A DNA stretch of 64,000 nt. It comes from Armillaria gallica. Taxonomy: Eukaryota > Basidiomycota > Agaricomycetes > Agaricales > Physalacriaceae. The stretch is from NCBI GenBank assembly GCA_037576215.1, contig JBANDB010000018.1, positions 186,001 to 250,000 of the forward strand, written 5' to 3'. Of this stretch, positions 22,533-33,572 are shown piece by piece (the stretch's first letter is position 1; every line of letters begins with the position of its first letter). The notes beneath the pieces are model-generated. The model did not search any database. It was not told where the DNA came from and saw nothing but the letters and a program-made list of their open reading frames with translations. Made by a program: the position numbers and the translations under genes.

Positions 22533-23646
22533 ATGCCGGACCAGTGCACGATATGTATCTGCGACTATACGGAGCCGGTCTCTATACCATGCGGTAAGTA
22601 GTAGCTGCAGTGGCGGGACCAGATATTGTTCTAATGCTTGGCTTCTCAGGACACGGCGTCTATTGTATGCAATGCCTATCCGACTATATCTCTTCAAGCA
22701 GCCTCGATGGGATTACGGTGGCCTGTCCTACCTGTAGGGCTGAGTTTTCCATTGTATGGTATCCACGCATGCTATTTCCGGATGACTATTGATTCGCCTG
22801 TCTCAGTCGTCCCAGAGGTAGATCTGACCTAGCTCCGTCGCCCTTTGCCTAAAATTGTTCCTCCAATAGCTTCACTCCCTCTCCAAGCAGTTCCATCGCT
22901 ATATCACCCCAAGCATCCGGCGCGTCTTCATCGAACCAAATCCTTCAGAGTCCTACGAAGAGCTCAAACAGAAATTCGAAGCATCAGAGGCGAGGAATGC
23001 CACCCTCAGGCGAGAGAACCGTGATCTACAGAAATCTTGCTAAAAGTACATGGCCGACGCTACGGTGGGAGAGAGAACTGCCAAGAGCGAGGTGGAAAGG
23101 CTCGAGCGGCAGCTTGAGCTGGAGAAGATGAAAATGAAGGACGAAATAACGCGTTTGCGTCGGTTGTTGGATGATGAACGTATCGAGACGAGGTTGGGGA
23201 TCGCGAGGTACGTGGGCTGACAATCTATGACATCGATCTGAACAGTTTCAACTAGGGCACATTTCCCTCCGGTTCCTAACACTACCACTAGCACCAAGCG
23301 GGCTCGTTTCGCAATCGATTGCAGCAGCTCTGATGTGGACGAGGAGGACCCTCAGGATCATCTGAGCCGATCCCTCCCAAGTTGTGTCACCAAGCGGGTA
23401 CGACTGAACGATAACGCCGTCCCTTCGTCTTCCCGACGTGGCTCTTCGACCTCTAATCGAATCGATCTCAGAACCATGAAGCCGATGCAATGGCCAAGAC
23501 CCAAATTGCCCCGTCGTTCCCAAGTACAGGCAAAGATCGAGCGAGGGCCTAAAAGTCTGCTCAGGAACGCTCCAATGCGCCCGGTACCTCAGAGTAATCA
23601 TGGAGATCATAGCGTCTGGGCTCTGTTTGATTTCGATTCTGACTAA
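22533..23646 (+). pseudogene. RING/coiled-coil gene, block A copy (nonsense and donor lesion)
   Basis: Counterpart of the intact gene at 36,255-37,371. Exon 1 (22533-22593) reads MPDQCTICICDYTEPVSIPC and the second exon completes a C3HC4-type RING (HGVYCMQC, CPTC). Two lesions are visible. First, one G is missing at the exon 2 donor (attgtatgg here, attggtatg in A'), so the phase-1 donor is lost and the 11-nt micro-exon at 22807-22817 no longer fits the frame. Second, codon 23041-23043 is TAA where A' has CAA, stopping the coiled coil after LQKSC. The distal exon ending ALFDFDSD is still open to 23,646, which suggests recent decay. Function, if any, would be a RING fragment. Confidence 0.7.
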
Positions 23647-24394
23647 AATCTTCCCTACTATACGTTCCGACGTTTCTATCTATTCGTCCAGTGCCGGAAC
23701 ATACTGCTAGCACTCAAGGCTTCAGATTCTCGCGTACGGAATTTTCTTTAGATTTCGTGGCGCAAATAACCTTGGCCTGCGTCAATGATCGTCATGTTTG
23801 GATATGCACTAGCTACGTCCTTTTTTACTTAAAACATCTCTACCTGATATGCTTCGTCCATGTATATACCCGCAACCTGTATCCTTATCAAACTACTCTA
23901 TGTGCCTTCGGCGTATCCGTTTGTCAGTCAAGCTCGATATTGTGACGCGTCTTTATGGACCCCGACAGGCGAGACATAACAGCAAGTTTACACCTAGCTA
24001 TTTTCCCTCCATTTTGGCCGCATTAACAACATTACATCCTCTTTACAGCGAAGATTTCAGCGATATGACGGTTGAAACGTTGACCAGAAGAAGAGGGCGC
24101 AACGAGGTGATGTTTGCCCACTTCATTCGTGTCTGCTGCCACTTATGAATCCATTCCTTAGCTGGGAAGCATCCTTGTTCGTGGTCATGTTTGGTACGTA
24201 CCACGAGAATTTCGCCATTTGGAGTTTCCATTAACTACAGATTATTCAGTACATAATCTGCTGCTGCACTCAAACAGCAGCGATTCTGCTGCCAAATAGC
24301 CCCACCGTCCGCAAGTGAAACCAAAGTCTATGGCTGTGCGCATACCGTTTCAACCTTCCGTTTTAAAAACAAGCCCCTATTCACGCTCAGTAAC
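23647..24394. other. Intergenic, duplicated in block A'
   Basis: Matches 37,372-38,112. Short frames only; nothing conserved in frame between the copies. Confidence 0.45.
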
Positions 24395-24445
24395 TGCTTC
24401 CGCGGAGGCTTTCTTGTGTACACATGGTCCCATAACGCGAGTCTA
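24395..24445 (+). promoter_or_regulatory. Conserved promoter block of the small membrane protein family
   Basis: Holds GCTTCCGCGGAGGCTTTCTT and then TGGTCCCATAACGCGAGT, about 230-270 nt before the ATG at 24668. An A-rich TATA-like catataaaaa sits near 24,626. The order and spacing match the other members. Promoter function is inferred. Confidence 0.5.
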
Positions 24446-24667
24446 TATTGTGGATTGAATTTGCTATCTGACGCTAACAGCTGAGGAGCGAGCGAGCGTA
24501 TTTGAAGATGCTCAGGACTTACTTTAGGGATCATGAATGTGTTCTTCTCGAAGGTACGGATGAGCTGTCTCACTATCGGGCTCCTATACTCACTTCGATC
24601 ACCCAGGAAGGGGGCTATTCCTGGCATATAAAAACCCCCGCCATTCCTCACATTTCTCCCACCAAAC

Positions 24668-25475
24668 ATGATTAACAACAACCACCCCGAATTGATCCAA
24701 ACAACTAGTTCCCATTTCGTCGTTGCAATTGCAATGGCACAGGCCGTATTCGGTCTTATCAAGGTATGTTTCTCCAGTCGTTTTCATAGCACACCTGCTG
24801 ATTACATTCGTAGAGCATCCTTGCTCTGTTATTATTCTGGGCATGTCCGTCAATGACACCTTCCATGCCCGAATACCCTCGCATGGCTGTTACGGCCAAG
24901 GTAGAGCGGCGTAGCACATCCCGATACTCGACAATGGCGGCTCCGTCTTTATCAGTATCCTTCTCATCGTCGAGCTCTACCTTGGTCGAAACACTGTCAG
25001 AATGTGACAATGCCATCGAGAAACATGAGAAGGCAGGCCCAAAGAGTGAGCCATTTTTTTGCCGCCGTCGTATCGTTTCACTCATGAGTACTTCATAGAA
25101 CATTTTTCGCCGGTGCCTGGCCATATGAAGAAGGAAATGAAGCGTCTCGCTCAGACCGCCAAGGCTGAGATGAGGCCTTTCGCACGACGCATGTCGTCGT
25201 CATTCCAAATCGCCTTTTCCCCCGTTGCCTCGCCGTTCACCCCGTCGTCGGACTCCTACTTCCCCCGGAAGGCGTCTGTCCAATTGAAGCGCGTCGGGAC
25301 CATCGTCGAAGAGGCGATGATAGCATCCCAGGAGACCATCTTGATCGCGTCGAGAAAGACGAGAAAGGTGTCTGTTTCTATAACGAAGACGAAGACTACG
25401 AGGAAGTTCGCGAAAGTGGGAAAGAAAGCCAAAGGGTTTTTTCTCGAAAGCGTCCACGAGGTGTTCAAATCTTAA
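24668..25475 (+). CDS. Small membrane-anchored protein with basic tail, unrecognised family (member 2)
   Basis: Exons 24668-24763, 24814-25045 and 25099-25475 join in frame to give 234 residues. The N-terminal part (HFVVAIAMAQAVFGLIK then SILALLLFWACPSM) is one long hydrophobic stretch interrupted only by the phase-0 intron. Next is YPRMAVTAKVERRSTSRY, a Ser-rich region (SVSFSSSSSTLVETLSECD) and a strongly basic C-terminus (HMKKEMKRLAQTAKAEMRPF, VSVSITKTKTTRKFAKVGKK). This looks like a single membrane anchor with a positively charged tail, perhaps binding a membrane surface or nucleic acid. The copy at 38,388 has the same exon lengths exactly (96, 232, 377 nt), showing selection or recent duplication. 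No known domain is recognised. Confidence 0.7.
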
Positions 25476-25695
25476 CTATCTCAGTGTCTCGTGTACATTA
25501 CATCTTTTCCTATCAAAGCTCAGTTATTGCAACCCGTGCTCGGCTGAAATAAGACGCAACAACAATATTTTCTCTATTTTTATTGCCCACAAACTCACCG
25601 GCAAATCCCGGTACCCCCTTCCTTCCCACCACTCACAACGACGGCACTTCTGAGAACTTTCTTCTAGTACTGTATTCTATCCCGCCTTTTTTCAA

Positions 25696-26474
25696 ATGGT
25701 TCAGTCTTGCGCGATTTGTTTGTCTCAATGCGACAGCCTCGTTTCTACACCCTGCGGTACTTGGCCCTATTGTTGGTGCTCGAACAACTGACCTAATTGT
25801 TTCCTGCAGGACACATATTCTGCCAGACATGCATCTTCGAACATGTTCTCCTGTCCAATGGATTCCAATCGTTCTGCCCTACCTGTAGAGAGAAATTTCC
25901 CATAGGTAAGTTTCCCGATTTCCTTGCAGGCTCTGTCGCTTCATCTGTTCCTTACAGCCATTCCCCAGGTGGGTCACCCTCTCATTGTTTTTGTCCGCTA
26001 AGCATGTGTCGCAGCTCCAGCACCTGCCTCATTCATCCCACCAATTCATCCTTCCTAGCGTTCGTCGCGTCTTTCTTGACACGTCTCCGGATCCGCAGGT
26101 TGAAGATCTTAAGCGATGGCTGAAGTTCGCCGAAGATTGTTTCAAAGAACAGTCCACTTCCCATACGCTGGCTATCTCACAACTTACCCGCCGGCTGGAG
26201 CTCCGGGCCAGTCGCGAGAGTGAACGAGCTACATTCTTTGAACTGCTATACAAAAATGGGAAGTATCCAAGTCGTCGAGGTGACTTCTACAATACATCGT
26301 GCGTCTTTTATTAATGCTGAGAGACTTGCGGTTTCAATTCCATTTGGCAGGTCTCCGTCAGAGCTTTCGCCCGTTAAGATTGGTATCAAATGTCGACGCT
26401 CTGATAGCTCTGGCGATCTGGACGAGAATAGAAAATCTTCCACGTCTTCTTCTTCGCACCTTCCGATGATGTGA
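25696..26474 (+). CDS. RING/coiled-coil protein, C-terminally shortened copy
   Basis: Exons 25696-25756, 25810-25905, 25958-25968 (11-nt micro-exon), 26015-26262 and 26351-26474 keep frame, giving 179 residues. RING: CAICLSQCDSLVSTPCG, HIFCQTC, FCPTC. The micro-exon encodes IPQ and part of an Ala codon. After it come LPSVRRVFLDTSPDPQVEDL and a helical coiled-coil-like segment. The frame ends at TGA 26472-26474, where the block A' copy has CGA and continues 40 codons. So this copy is shortened by a C-to-T change at a CpG but has an otherwise complete RING and coiled coil. The block A' copy has the opposite state (longer tail but an internal TAG). Confidence 0.65.
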
Positions 26475-27169
26475 AGCCTGGGGTCGACTGCGACCGCTCC
26501 ACCGATGCAGCCTCTGCGCCAGTCAACTGAGCCAATGACTCATGCACGCATGTACGAAATTATTCAGAAAGCTCGCCAAACCCTGCAAATGACTATCCCA
26601 CCCTTCGATGAACTTGAACTTCTATCGGATCGAACCTGATAACGAAAAGCCTTTCCAACTACGCCTTGGACTCCTGGACGAACCGAATTTCCTTGATATG
26701 CTCTCTTCTTGACATGATGCGCACCTGCGTCAAACTAGCTCTTTCCCCATTGTCATTCTCCTTTTTGGTGAGTATGTTGTAAATGACTACTGGGTCCAAG
26801 CTGATCTTCTGTTACGTCTTCATAGGACTCTGGATTTGTACCATGAATTGTCATGAATCGTGTATGGTGCAGAGCAAAGGCGTCTATTTGCGAAACTTTA
26901 CGCTTCGAGCGTTTTGGATGTAAATCAATTCCTGAAGTGAAGGTTAGACAGTCGGGCGGCAGTCACAGCCTTTGCTTGGTAGCCATTTCGACATGTATGT
27001 CCTGTATGTCCAGCCGGTTTGTCTCGTATGCCGACAGGCCATGCAAATATCCATCATTCAGGTACATAGCTGATTGGTCGAAAGTTTGAATTTGAAGGAA
27101 CTTGCGGCTTTGAGACTATGATACCCTCCTCGACGTAGACACTTTCTACCGTCCTATATAGCTTGAGTT
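26475..27169. other. Intergenic, duplicated in block A'
   Basis: Matches about 40,235-40,906. Its first 125 bases are the former 3-prime coding end of the preceding RING gene, now beyond the TGA. Nothing else is seen. Confidence 0.45.
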
Positions 27170-27236
27170 ATGGTCTAGCTATGCGCTATTTGTTTGTCGC
27201 CATATGACAACCCTGTCTCTATACCCTGCGGTTTGT
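27170..27236 (+). pseudogene. First exon of a third RING gene, truncated at the block A border
   Basis: 27170-27230 corresponds to exon 1 of the gene at 40,907 (CAICLSPYDNPVSIPC) followed by six bases of the same intron. Homology then stops at the block border. Codon 3 is TAG. Nothing of exons 2-5 follows, so this is a remnant left by the duplication breakpoint. Confidence 0.65.
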
Positions 27237-27822
27237 TGTCCAGGAGGATGGTGGGCATCCAGGAAGGGATGTGCCGGAGGGTGCATGCTTCTTCTATTCT
27301 CTCTCATATCATTATTGACCATCATACTATTGGTGATGGTACTATCCAGCAAGCCCCAATGAGGTAGAAATGGATGATGGAGACAACAACATTATGCGGT
27401 TGCCACTATAAGCAGGTATGTTTGTTTTGATTTATTCATATTCAAGTGGTTTCTGATGCTATGTATGAAGTTACTATGTTTGGCAGCCTTCAGTTTCTGT
27501 ATAACATTGGTCTTCAAGTTTCAAGTCATTGAAAGCACTAGTAGATGTACCAAACTATGTATCCCCCAAGTACTATACTGAAATACAGTTTTTTTTTTAG
27601 GCTATCCTTATCCAAGTATAGCACTAATACAGTGTACTAAGTATGGTCTTCCATGGACTGATGAATGAGTATATGTGGAAATGCACTATGGTAGCTATGG
27701 TGGTACAATGAGTTATATGGAGGTAGGCAGGTTGTTTATATTACCATGCACATTCATGGCAGTCTGGTATGCCATGGTTGCCATGGACCCATTCCCACCA
27801 GACATTCATGAATTTGCTGATG
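27237..27822. other. CpG-poor sequence of unknown origin
   Basis: No match elsewhere in the window that I can see. It has an uninterrupted T-run at about 27,590-27,598. From 27,398 on it contains no CpG. A 74-codon plus-strand frame overlaps the start of the monooxygenase fragment but has no recognisable domain. It may be old transposon debris. Confidence 0.4.
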
Positions 27823-28469
27823 CCAGAAAGGCATTGCCCACTGGCATTGGAGTCTCCTTGACAGCCATTCTCAAGAGTGCATTCCAGTCATTGCAGTGAT
27901 GCTTGATAAGACCTCTGAGCTCCATGTGAAGATTTTTATGCCTGGAGGGAGACAGATAGGTTGGACCAGAGGCTTCAAGCTTCAACAGCTAGGTGTCAAC
28001 TACCATGGCAGTCCCATCATTGTTGATGAAACCCTGGTCAAGGGTGAAGAGGCTGTTGACCTGTATTGTTCAGGCAACAATGGTACAGTTTGAGGCAGTA
28101 ACAGAGCCCCCAATGCCCCCCAGTCTCATTTCTCCCAATGACCCCAAGTGTGAAACAAGCCTCTTCAACATTTTTGAATCTTCATATCACACAGTACTCC
28201 TCTTCTCTGAAGATAACACCACTGTTTTGGATGCTCTGGAGAACTATCCTGCTGGTATTATCAAGTCCATAGTCATTCTCCCCCAGAAGCTGATGGGCAT
28301 TATTTTGGCTGACTACATACTGGTGGATGGTAATGGATACATGTACAAGCATTAACATCTGGTGGGGAAGCTCACAAAGAATGTCATTGTTCAGCCAAAT
28401 GGGATGATTGGTGGGCTTGTGTGTGGTGTGGATAGGTCAAAGCAGTACTTCAATGGAATCCTTGTAAAA
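27823..28469 (+). pseudogene. C-terminal fragment of the FAD monooxygenase gene, CpG-depleted
   Basis: Aligns with the last exon of the intact gene (45,205-45,844). Recognisable parts include MLDKTSELHVKIFMPGG, GWTRGFKLQQLGVNYHGSPI and VILPQKLMGIILADYILVDG. All upstream exons are missing. A CGA-to-TGA stop falls at 28,091-28,093 and a second stop follows at the position of the YKHYN segment, so the fragment is dead. In the paired stretch 45,281-45,470 I count 19 CpG dinucleotides; the matching stretch here has none, each replaced by TG, CA or TA. Confidence 0.8.
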
Positions 28470-28706
28470 TTGATGTATGTAGTGTAAATTTGCATATTAT
28501 ATTCCATGCATCAGCCTACCTCTGATAGTTAAGCATTCAGATCAGAATGATCTTCATGCCTTACTCAGTAACTTACAAATGCATGCTATAGTGTATGGTA
28601 CTGCAACAGGTTTGATCTACCAACAGTGCTGCACTATATGTTTGGTCTGAAATTGAGAAATTATTGTTATGCACCTAGTATGATTATTTCTGTATAAATG
28701 GTATCT

Positions 28707-31700
28707 TTATACACTGCCAAGTCCACTAATGTTTGATAGCTCTATATCCTCATGACCAGCATCTTTACTAGTGATGCACTGTTGGATCCTGTGCCATGCA
28801 TTCTGCCACAGATCCTTTGGAGAATCAGTGGGAGGACTGTCATCCTCCTGAGCTATCTCATCCCTGAGGAGTCTTCTTCCAAAACGACCAACACCACCTT
28901 CTTCAAGAAAGGTTTTGAGATCTGCAAGGGTACCAGGTATATCATATTGATCTGATAGCTTGGCAGGATACACATATTCTTGGAGCCTTTGTAAGCAACT
29001 GGGCCATGAGGAATTATTGGGACAAAGGTGTGCAAGGTTACAAAGAGCCTCACTAGGTCCATCTCCAACAAGAAGAAGGCATACAGCAAACAGGGTATCA
29101 GGCTTAAAGAGGTATGCTAAGAATTTTTGAGATATTTGTGGATTCAATTTTGAGGATGATAGCCCAACAACAAATGCTTGTATGATACGTGATTGGGATC
29201 CATGAGGATTTAAAATGTTGTCAGGATGGTAATCAAGCTTCTTGACTGCCTGATCAAAGAGACACTCAGCAACAGCATACTTGAAAGCTTCATTCATGAT
29301 AGGTGAGAAGCAGAACAAATGCTGAATGAGAAAAGGAGGAAGAGGAACATTGATGCCATATCGTGTAGCCCATGTACCATCTTCAAATGCAATGCAGACA
29401 AACTTTAAAGCCAGGTCTGGGGTACACCAGTCTTGTGCAATGAATGGAGGCAGTGGGTATGTGGATTTCACTATGCATAGAAAAAGGTTTAGGATGTCAC
29501 GTTGTCTGTTCATAGGCATCCCCTCTTTGCCAGATTGATCTGATAACAGCAAGGTGTATAACAGTTTCAGGACAGCATGCTGATGGTTGGTTAAACCAGT
29601 AGGCTTTAATTCATCAGATGGAGAGTTGCTCAAGTCAATCTTAGTAAATGTGCTGATGTTTAAGATGACTTTGTTGAAAATTCTCCAAAGACCAGTGTCC
29701 CGTTGAACAGATGGTGAGCCAGCCAAGGTTAAGAGAAAGCAGAGCTTTGGATCCTGAGGTGAAGGGTATTCATCAGGGCTGTCAGGATTAAAGATACTGT
29801 CCGTGACATTCAATTGGCTTTGGATGATGTCTGCCACCCATGGATACAGGTACTTTTCAACAGCATGCTCAAGAGTGACTGCTTCACCAGAGACTTTGTT
29901 ATTGAATACTTTGATTTCTTGGTATTCAAAAACTGGGGGAGGACAAACAAAGTCAGCCTCCCAATACAACTGTGGAATAGATGGGAAGAAATCTTTGATC
30001 AAATGATCATAGATATCATTCTTCTCCTCCTCCAGATGAATTGATAAGAATTCATGAAGTAGACGTGCCCACATAATGGGTTGTAGAGTGAGCCAGGACC
30101 AGGGTAGAAACTGTTGTCGGATCTCATTGCGATAGGAAAGGGTATGATCTGCAATTGAAAAACACTGAAGCTGAAGATGGACCTCAGGGGACATGAAATT
30201 CTTCATAGATCCTAATAGGCCACTACTAAACCCAAACCCAAGATCATAGATAGGCAACCGGGCAAAGGCTCGGGAGAAACGATCAATTTGACCTTCTGGG
30301 CCAAGATCTGTATCCGGTCTCTGTAGAAGTTCATGGAGGGCAGAGCGACATGTGTCTAGAAGGCCAACTATTTGGCAGCTTAATGGTCCCACAGACTTCA
30401 GTGGTAGAGCACTTATCGACTGTACAACAATGCGCTGAACACTTGGGTTGGATGACATGGAATGTAGCCATGACAGGGCATATACATCTGTTTCATCGGC
30501 ATGATGCTTAACAGCTGCGATTTCAGCATCTTTAAGTGCATGCACAGCTGGTTCTGTCAAGGCTGGAGGAGAGTGAATTATGAATATCGGAGAGATTATG
30601 CGATTGAAGAAGGCAGCTTTGTTCATGATATAGGTATAAAGGGGGAAGATGTACTGCGACAGTGGTGTCTTGTACGGACATGAGGGGTATATGATTGGAA
30701 GGAAGTTGGTTATCAAGTACGCGGCGAATGAAATGAACGCAATGGCTCCGCCGACAGATGCGATGGACACCCGAAGGGGAATGATGAAGAGAACCAACCC
30801 CAGCAGAAACACGGCAAGGGATGCACTCATGAGGACGGGCAGTAATCCGACGATGAGGTCCACTCCCCATTTCTGCAGTCCCATGTATCGAAACTGACGC
30901 AACCGGCACCTATCGCGCGGTGTTCCTGATGGGACAGACATATATTGGTGGATCCATTGCTTTGTCAAAACAGCGAAGAGAGCTGTCGTGAGGCTAAGGG
31001 AGAGACTTGTAAACCAGAGACCATTGACCCATGAGTCGGACGTCGAGGGATGAAAGGTGAGATCTGAGCGTGGGATGGTATTCACAAGGGAACCATTCGA
31101 CGCCGAGCGTTGGACGTCAATGAGCTCAATCAAGAGCGTTGCCGTCACTTGTCCGTAGTCGACCTGCAGGCTTTGCGACGTCTGAGCGACAAAAGTGGTG
31201 ACCACGGCCGAGAAGAGACCAGCCTGTTTGCCTAGCATTAGTGAAGACATAGAGAATAACTCAACCCAGGTACTGACGAAAACGAGCAGTACATCCAATC
31301 CGTCTCTCCATCCTTCCACCATCTCCAAATCAAAGATGCCGGACTCTTCAAGGTATGTCCTCCAGACCCTGGCCATTGGTCCCAATTCCTCGTGCCGCCT
31401 ATCTTCAGGGAACTTTTGCTCGTAGTCAAATGGATCACTCCCTTGACTCAGAATGAGATTCGCAAGTCCGAAAGGTGGGGGAAAACGTACCCTTGACGAC
31501 ATATTCCGGGCGGTGCATGCCCATTGTCTTGCGCTTCGATTTTCGTCGCCGGCGAGGACGAGGTGCCTCTGGCTGCTGATTCTGGTTATTATCTTGGGAG
31601 ACATAAAACGGACCTGAATGTCCCTCATCTTCAGAGTCGTCGGATGTCGTCGAAGGAGTGTTGTCGTTATCGCTCTGTATGGCATGAAAAGTTACAGAAG

Positions 31701-31941
31701 GCCCTTGGTCTTGGGAGATACGAGGTGTTCTTGGATGACTGTCATCCTGAGGGACATTGGATGCTCTCTCGAGGTCGTCACCACCGTCGCTCTGCATAGC
31801 GTGGATGGAGGGCATGGCTGTCAGAGTGGTACTGTTCCAAGGGCTGTTCAGTGCATAGGCGCCGTAGAGGTGCAGTTTCTTCCCACGGTGTGATAACCAC
31901 AGCCCAGTTCGGATTTGGTTCCGATGGTTCCGACGCGTCAA
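28707..31941 (-). CDS. DUF6535 membrane protein, CpG-depleted copy with altered N-terminus
   Basis: Paralogue of the gene at 51,397-54,656. The DUF6535 core is intact: WRTYLEESGIFDLEMVEGWR, AGLFSAVVTTFVAQTSQSLQ, VNGLWFTSLSLSLTTALFAV, KQWIHQYMSVPSGTPRDRCR and WGVDLIVGLLPVLM, with four or five membrane spans, then about 650 residues of mostly helical sequence to the stop at 28,707. Near 31,882 an 11-nt deletion relative to the paralogue shifts the first exon. The original start (about 31,957) is out of frame, but an ATG at 31,941 restores the reading frame with a new N-terminus. The second intron is retained as open frame here. About 28,707-30,100 of this gene is CpG-depleted yet carries no stop. 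DUF6535 has no assigned function; it is expanded in agaricomycetes. Whether this copy is expressed is unknown. Confidence 0.65.
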
Positions 31942-32123
31942 TTACATGCAGAGCCATTGCATGAACGCGTAAGATAGGATAGATTTGGTTTATTAATAAC
32001 ATGGACCAGATACAAATTTTCGTCGTAAGGAAGATACCACGGGGAAAAGCCGCTAGATAACGAAACTATGCTCGTTTGATCACTCCTCGTGCCGGCCTAT
32101 GAAAATACGAAGATAGAAGGAGT

Positions 32124-33572
32124 TCAGCCGAAATCCTGGCCTGAAACATCCAGGTCAATGGTGTTCTCATATCGGTACTTGTGAGAGCTTACCCCATCAA
32201 ATACCTCTTGATTTTCCTTTGTCAGGACAGTAAACACGGAATCGGTGCGTTTTTCATCGAGGAATTGGGTAAAAAATTTGGCATTGTATAGGAAGTCATT
32301 GTCAAATTCATCTTCGTCGTCGTTCTTTGTTTCGTCATCATCTCCCTCCACTTCCACGTCATGTGCCAATGGGCTCGAACCATCACCAAGCACGGAATCC
32401 GGGGGCACGGCGACCAACTGTAGGTTTTTCACCCAAGGCGTCATTAGCATAGCTTTGCATGCAGCTCGTATTTGCACGGAAGCCCCAGCATACGCCAGAA
32501 GTGTGGTGCTGTCGTTGATGTACTCTGAAATTCGGGTCAGAATTTCAAGGGGCAGCGGCGTATGCAAAGGCTTCGTAGTCCGGACTGCGACATCGGGGCG
32601 TCCCAAGGCAAGGTGATCAAGGTATTCGGAGAGACGCACGAGGGCAGTTATGCCTGGCGTGCTCGGGGAATAGGCATACCAGGATGGAAGGAAGTCCAGT
32701 ACGTATGTATGACTGACTTTTCCCGTCTCTCCTTCCAGTTTAACAATGACACAATGGAGAAGAGAAAACGCAACGCCGAAGGAGTTCGAGGCGGGGGATT
32801 GCGAACGCAAGCATGTAGTAATGGCGACGACGGCTTCTTTCAGGTTGGATTCATCATATAGATGCTTCCAGGTGAACACGCAGAGATTCTCGCGCAGCCA
32901 CACTGCCAACGAGTGTTCCTCTGATACTTTGGTGGATAATCACAAAAGATGTTGGGTTCCCACGGTCTCCGGTACTTGCACGACGACAGAGCGGTGAAGG
33001 CGAAGGTGTAGAGGGTAATAGGTACATAGACTTTTTTCAGTGAAGGAATCCCGACTGGGAATATTATCAAGGTTGAAGATTCTGTAACGGGTCACCAGGC
33101 TGCTTCCCATCGTCCTCCCGATCAGGGCCTCCAAGAGACGAATCCGAGTGCGGGAAACGACAGACATAGCAAGAGGAGAGATATCTCCCTCACCAGTTAT
33201 CGTTGCCTAGAGTCGCTTGTAGGCCTCTAATTGTTCATCGCTAATCTCTGGTGGCGACGGGTGTCAGTTGACCTCGTATCGGTGGCGTTTTGGCATGTTC
33301 GTAACGTAGAATCGTTCACCATAATGATCCCACGAGATGAATCTGCAAAAATCATCGGAAGAAGGCATGCAGTCAAGGCGGAACATAAGAGTGTGATTGA
33401 TGTGGAATACAAGATTGTCCAAGTCGATTTCGTAGACGTCGTATTTTGGATGCTCGTGAGAGATGTAGTAGTCTTCGCTGACTTCGTGCGCTCCACTACG
33501 CCGTTCTTCCATGTTGTATTCCTTCAGCTCGTCATCCAAGTTGTCCTGCAAGTTGTCTGGACCGTTTTTCAT
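32124..33572 (-). pseudogene. F-box-like protein gene, truncated and frameshifted copy
   Basis: Matches the intact gene at 54,858-56,480 but lacks the first about 80 codons, because block A' sequence begins at 33,573 instead. Inside, an insertion of about 7 nt near 33,015-33,025 and a further indel near 32,935 shift the frame (compare SLCTYYPLHLRLHRS here with SLCTLYTFAFTALSS in the intact copy). The last 260 codons (AVWLRENLCVFTWKHLYDES onward, with the F-box-like LPLEILTRISEYINDSTTLL) remain open. Loss of the start region and two frameshifts make it a pseudogene. Confidence 0.75.

Larger units (their letters stand above)
19627..27236 (+). repeat. Segmental duplication, block A
   Basis: This segment matches 33,573-40,976 in the same orientation and gene order: 5-prime end of the membrane paralogue, flanking DNA, Kre9-like gene, RING gene, small membrane protein gene, second RING gene, and first exon of a third RING gene. 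The left match begins at the start-codon region of the membrane gene (aacgttcatggtagag). The right match ends inside the first intron of the third RING gene (after gtttgttgtc). Identity is high by eye throughout, with small indels and one 345-bp inversion in A'. I cannot compute the exact identity. Confidence 0.85.
27237..33572 (-). repeat. Segmental duplication, block B (counterparts at 45.2-45.9 and 51.3-56.3 kb)
   Basis: From about 27,823 rightward this block matches the 3-prime end of the monooxygenase gene (45,205-45,930) and then 51,285-56,255, containing the DUF6535 and F-box-like genes in the same order and orientation. In B the two parts are adjacent; in B' they are separated by about 5.35 kb. 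The right end is a sharp junction at about 33,572 with block A'. Confidence 0.8.

Noticed and set aside
27237..27822. Possible transposon or retroelement in the CpG-free region
   Set aside because: No terminal repeats, transposase or reverse-transcriptase motif could be read; left as unknown sequence.
31195..31893. Plus-strand frames opposite the DUF6535 gene
   Set aside because: Shadow frames of the minus-strand coding sequence.
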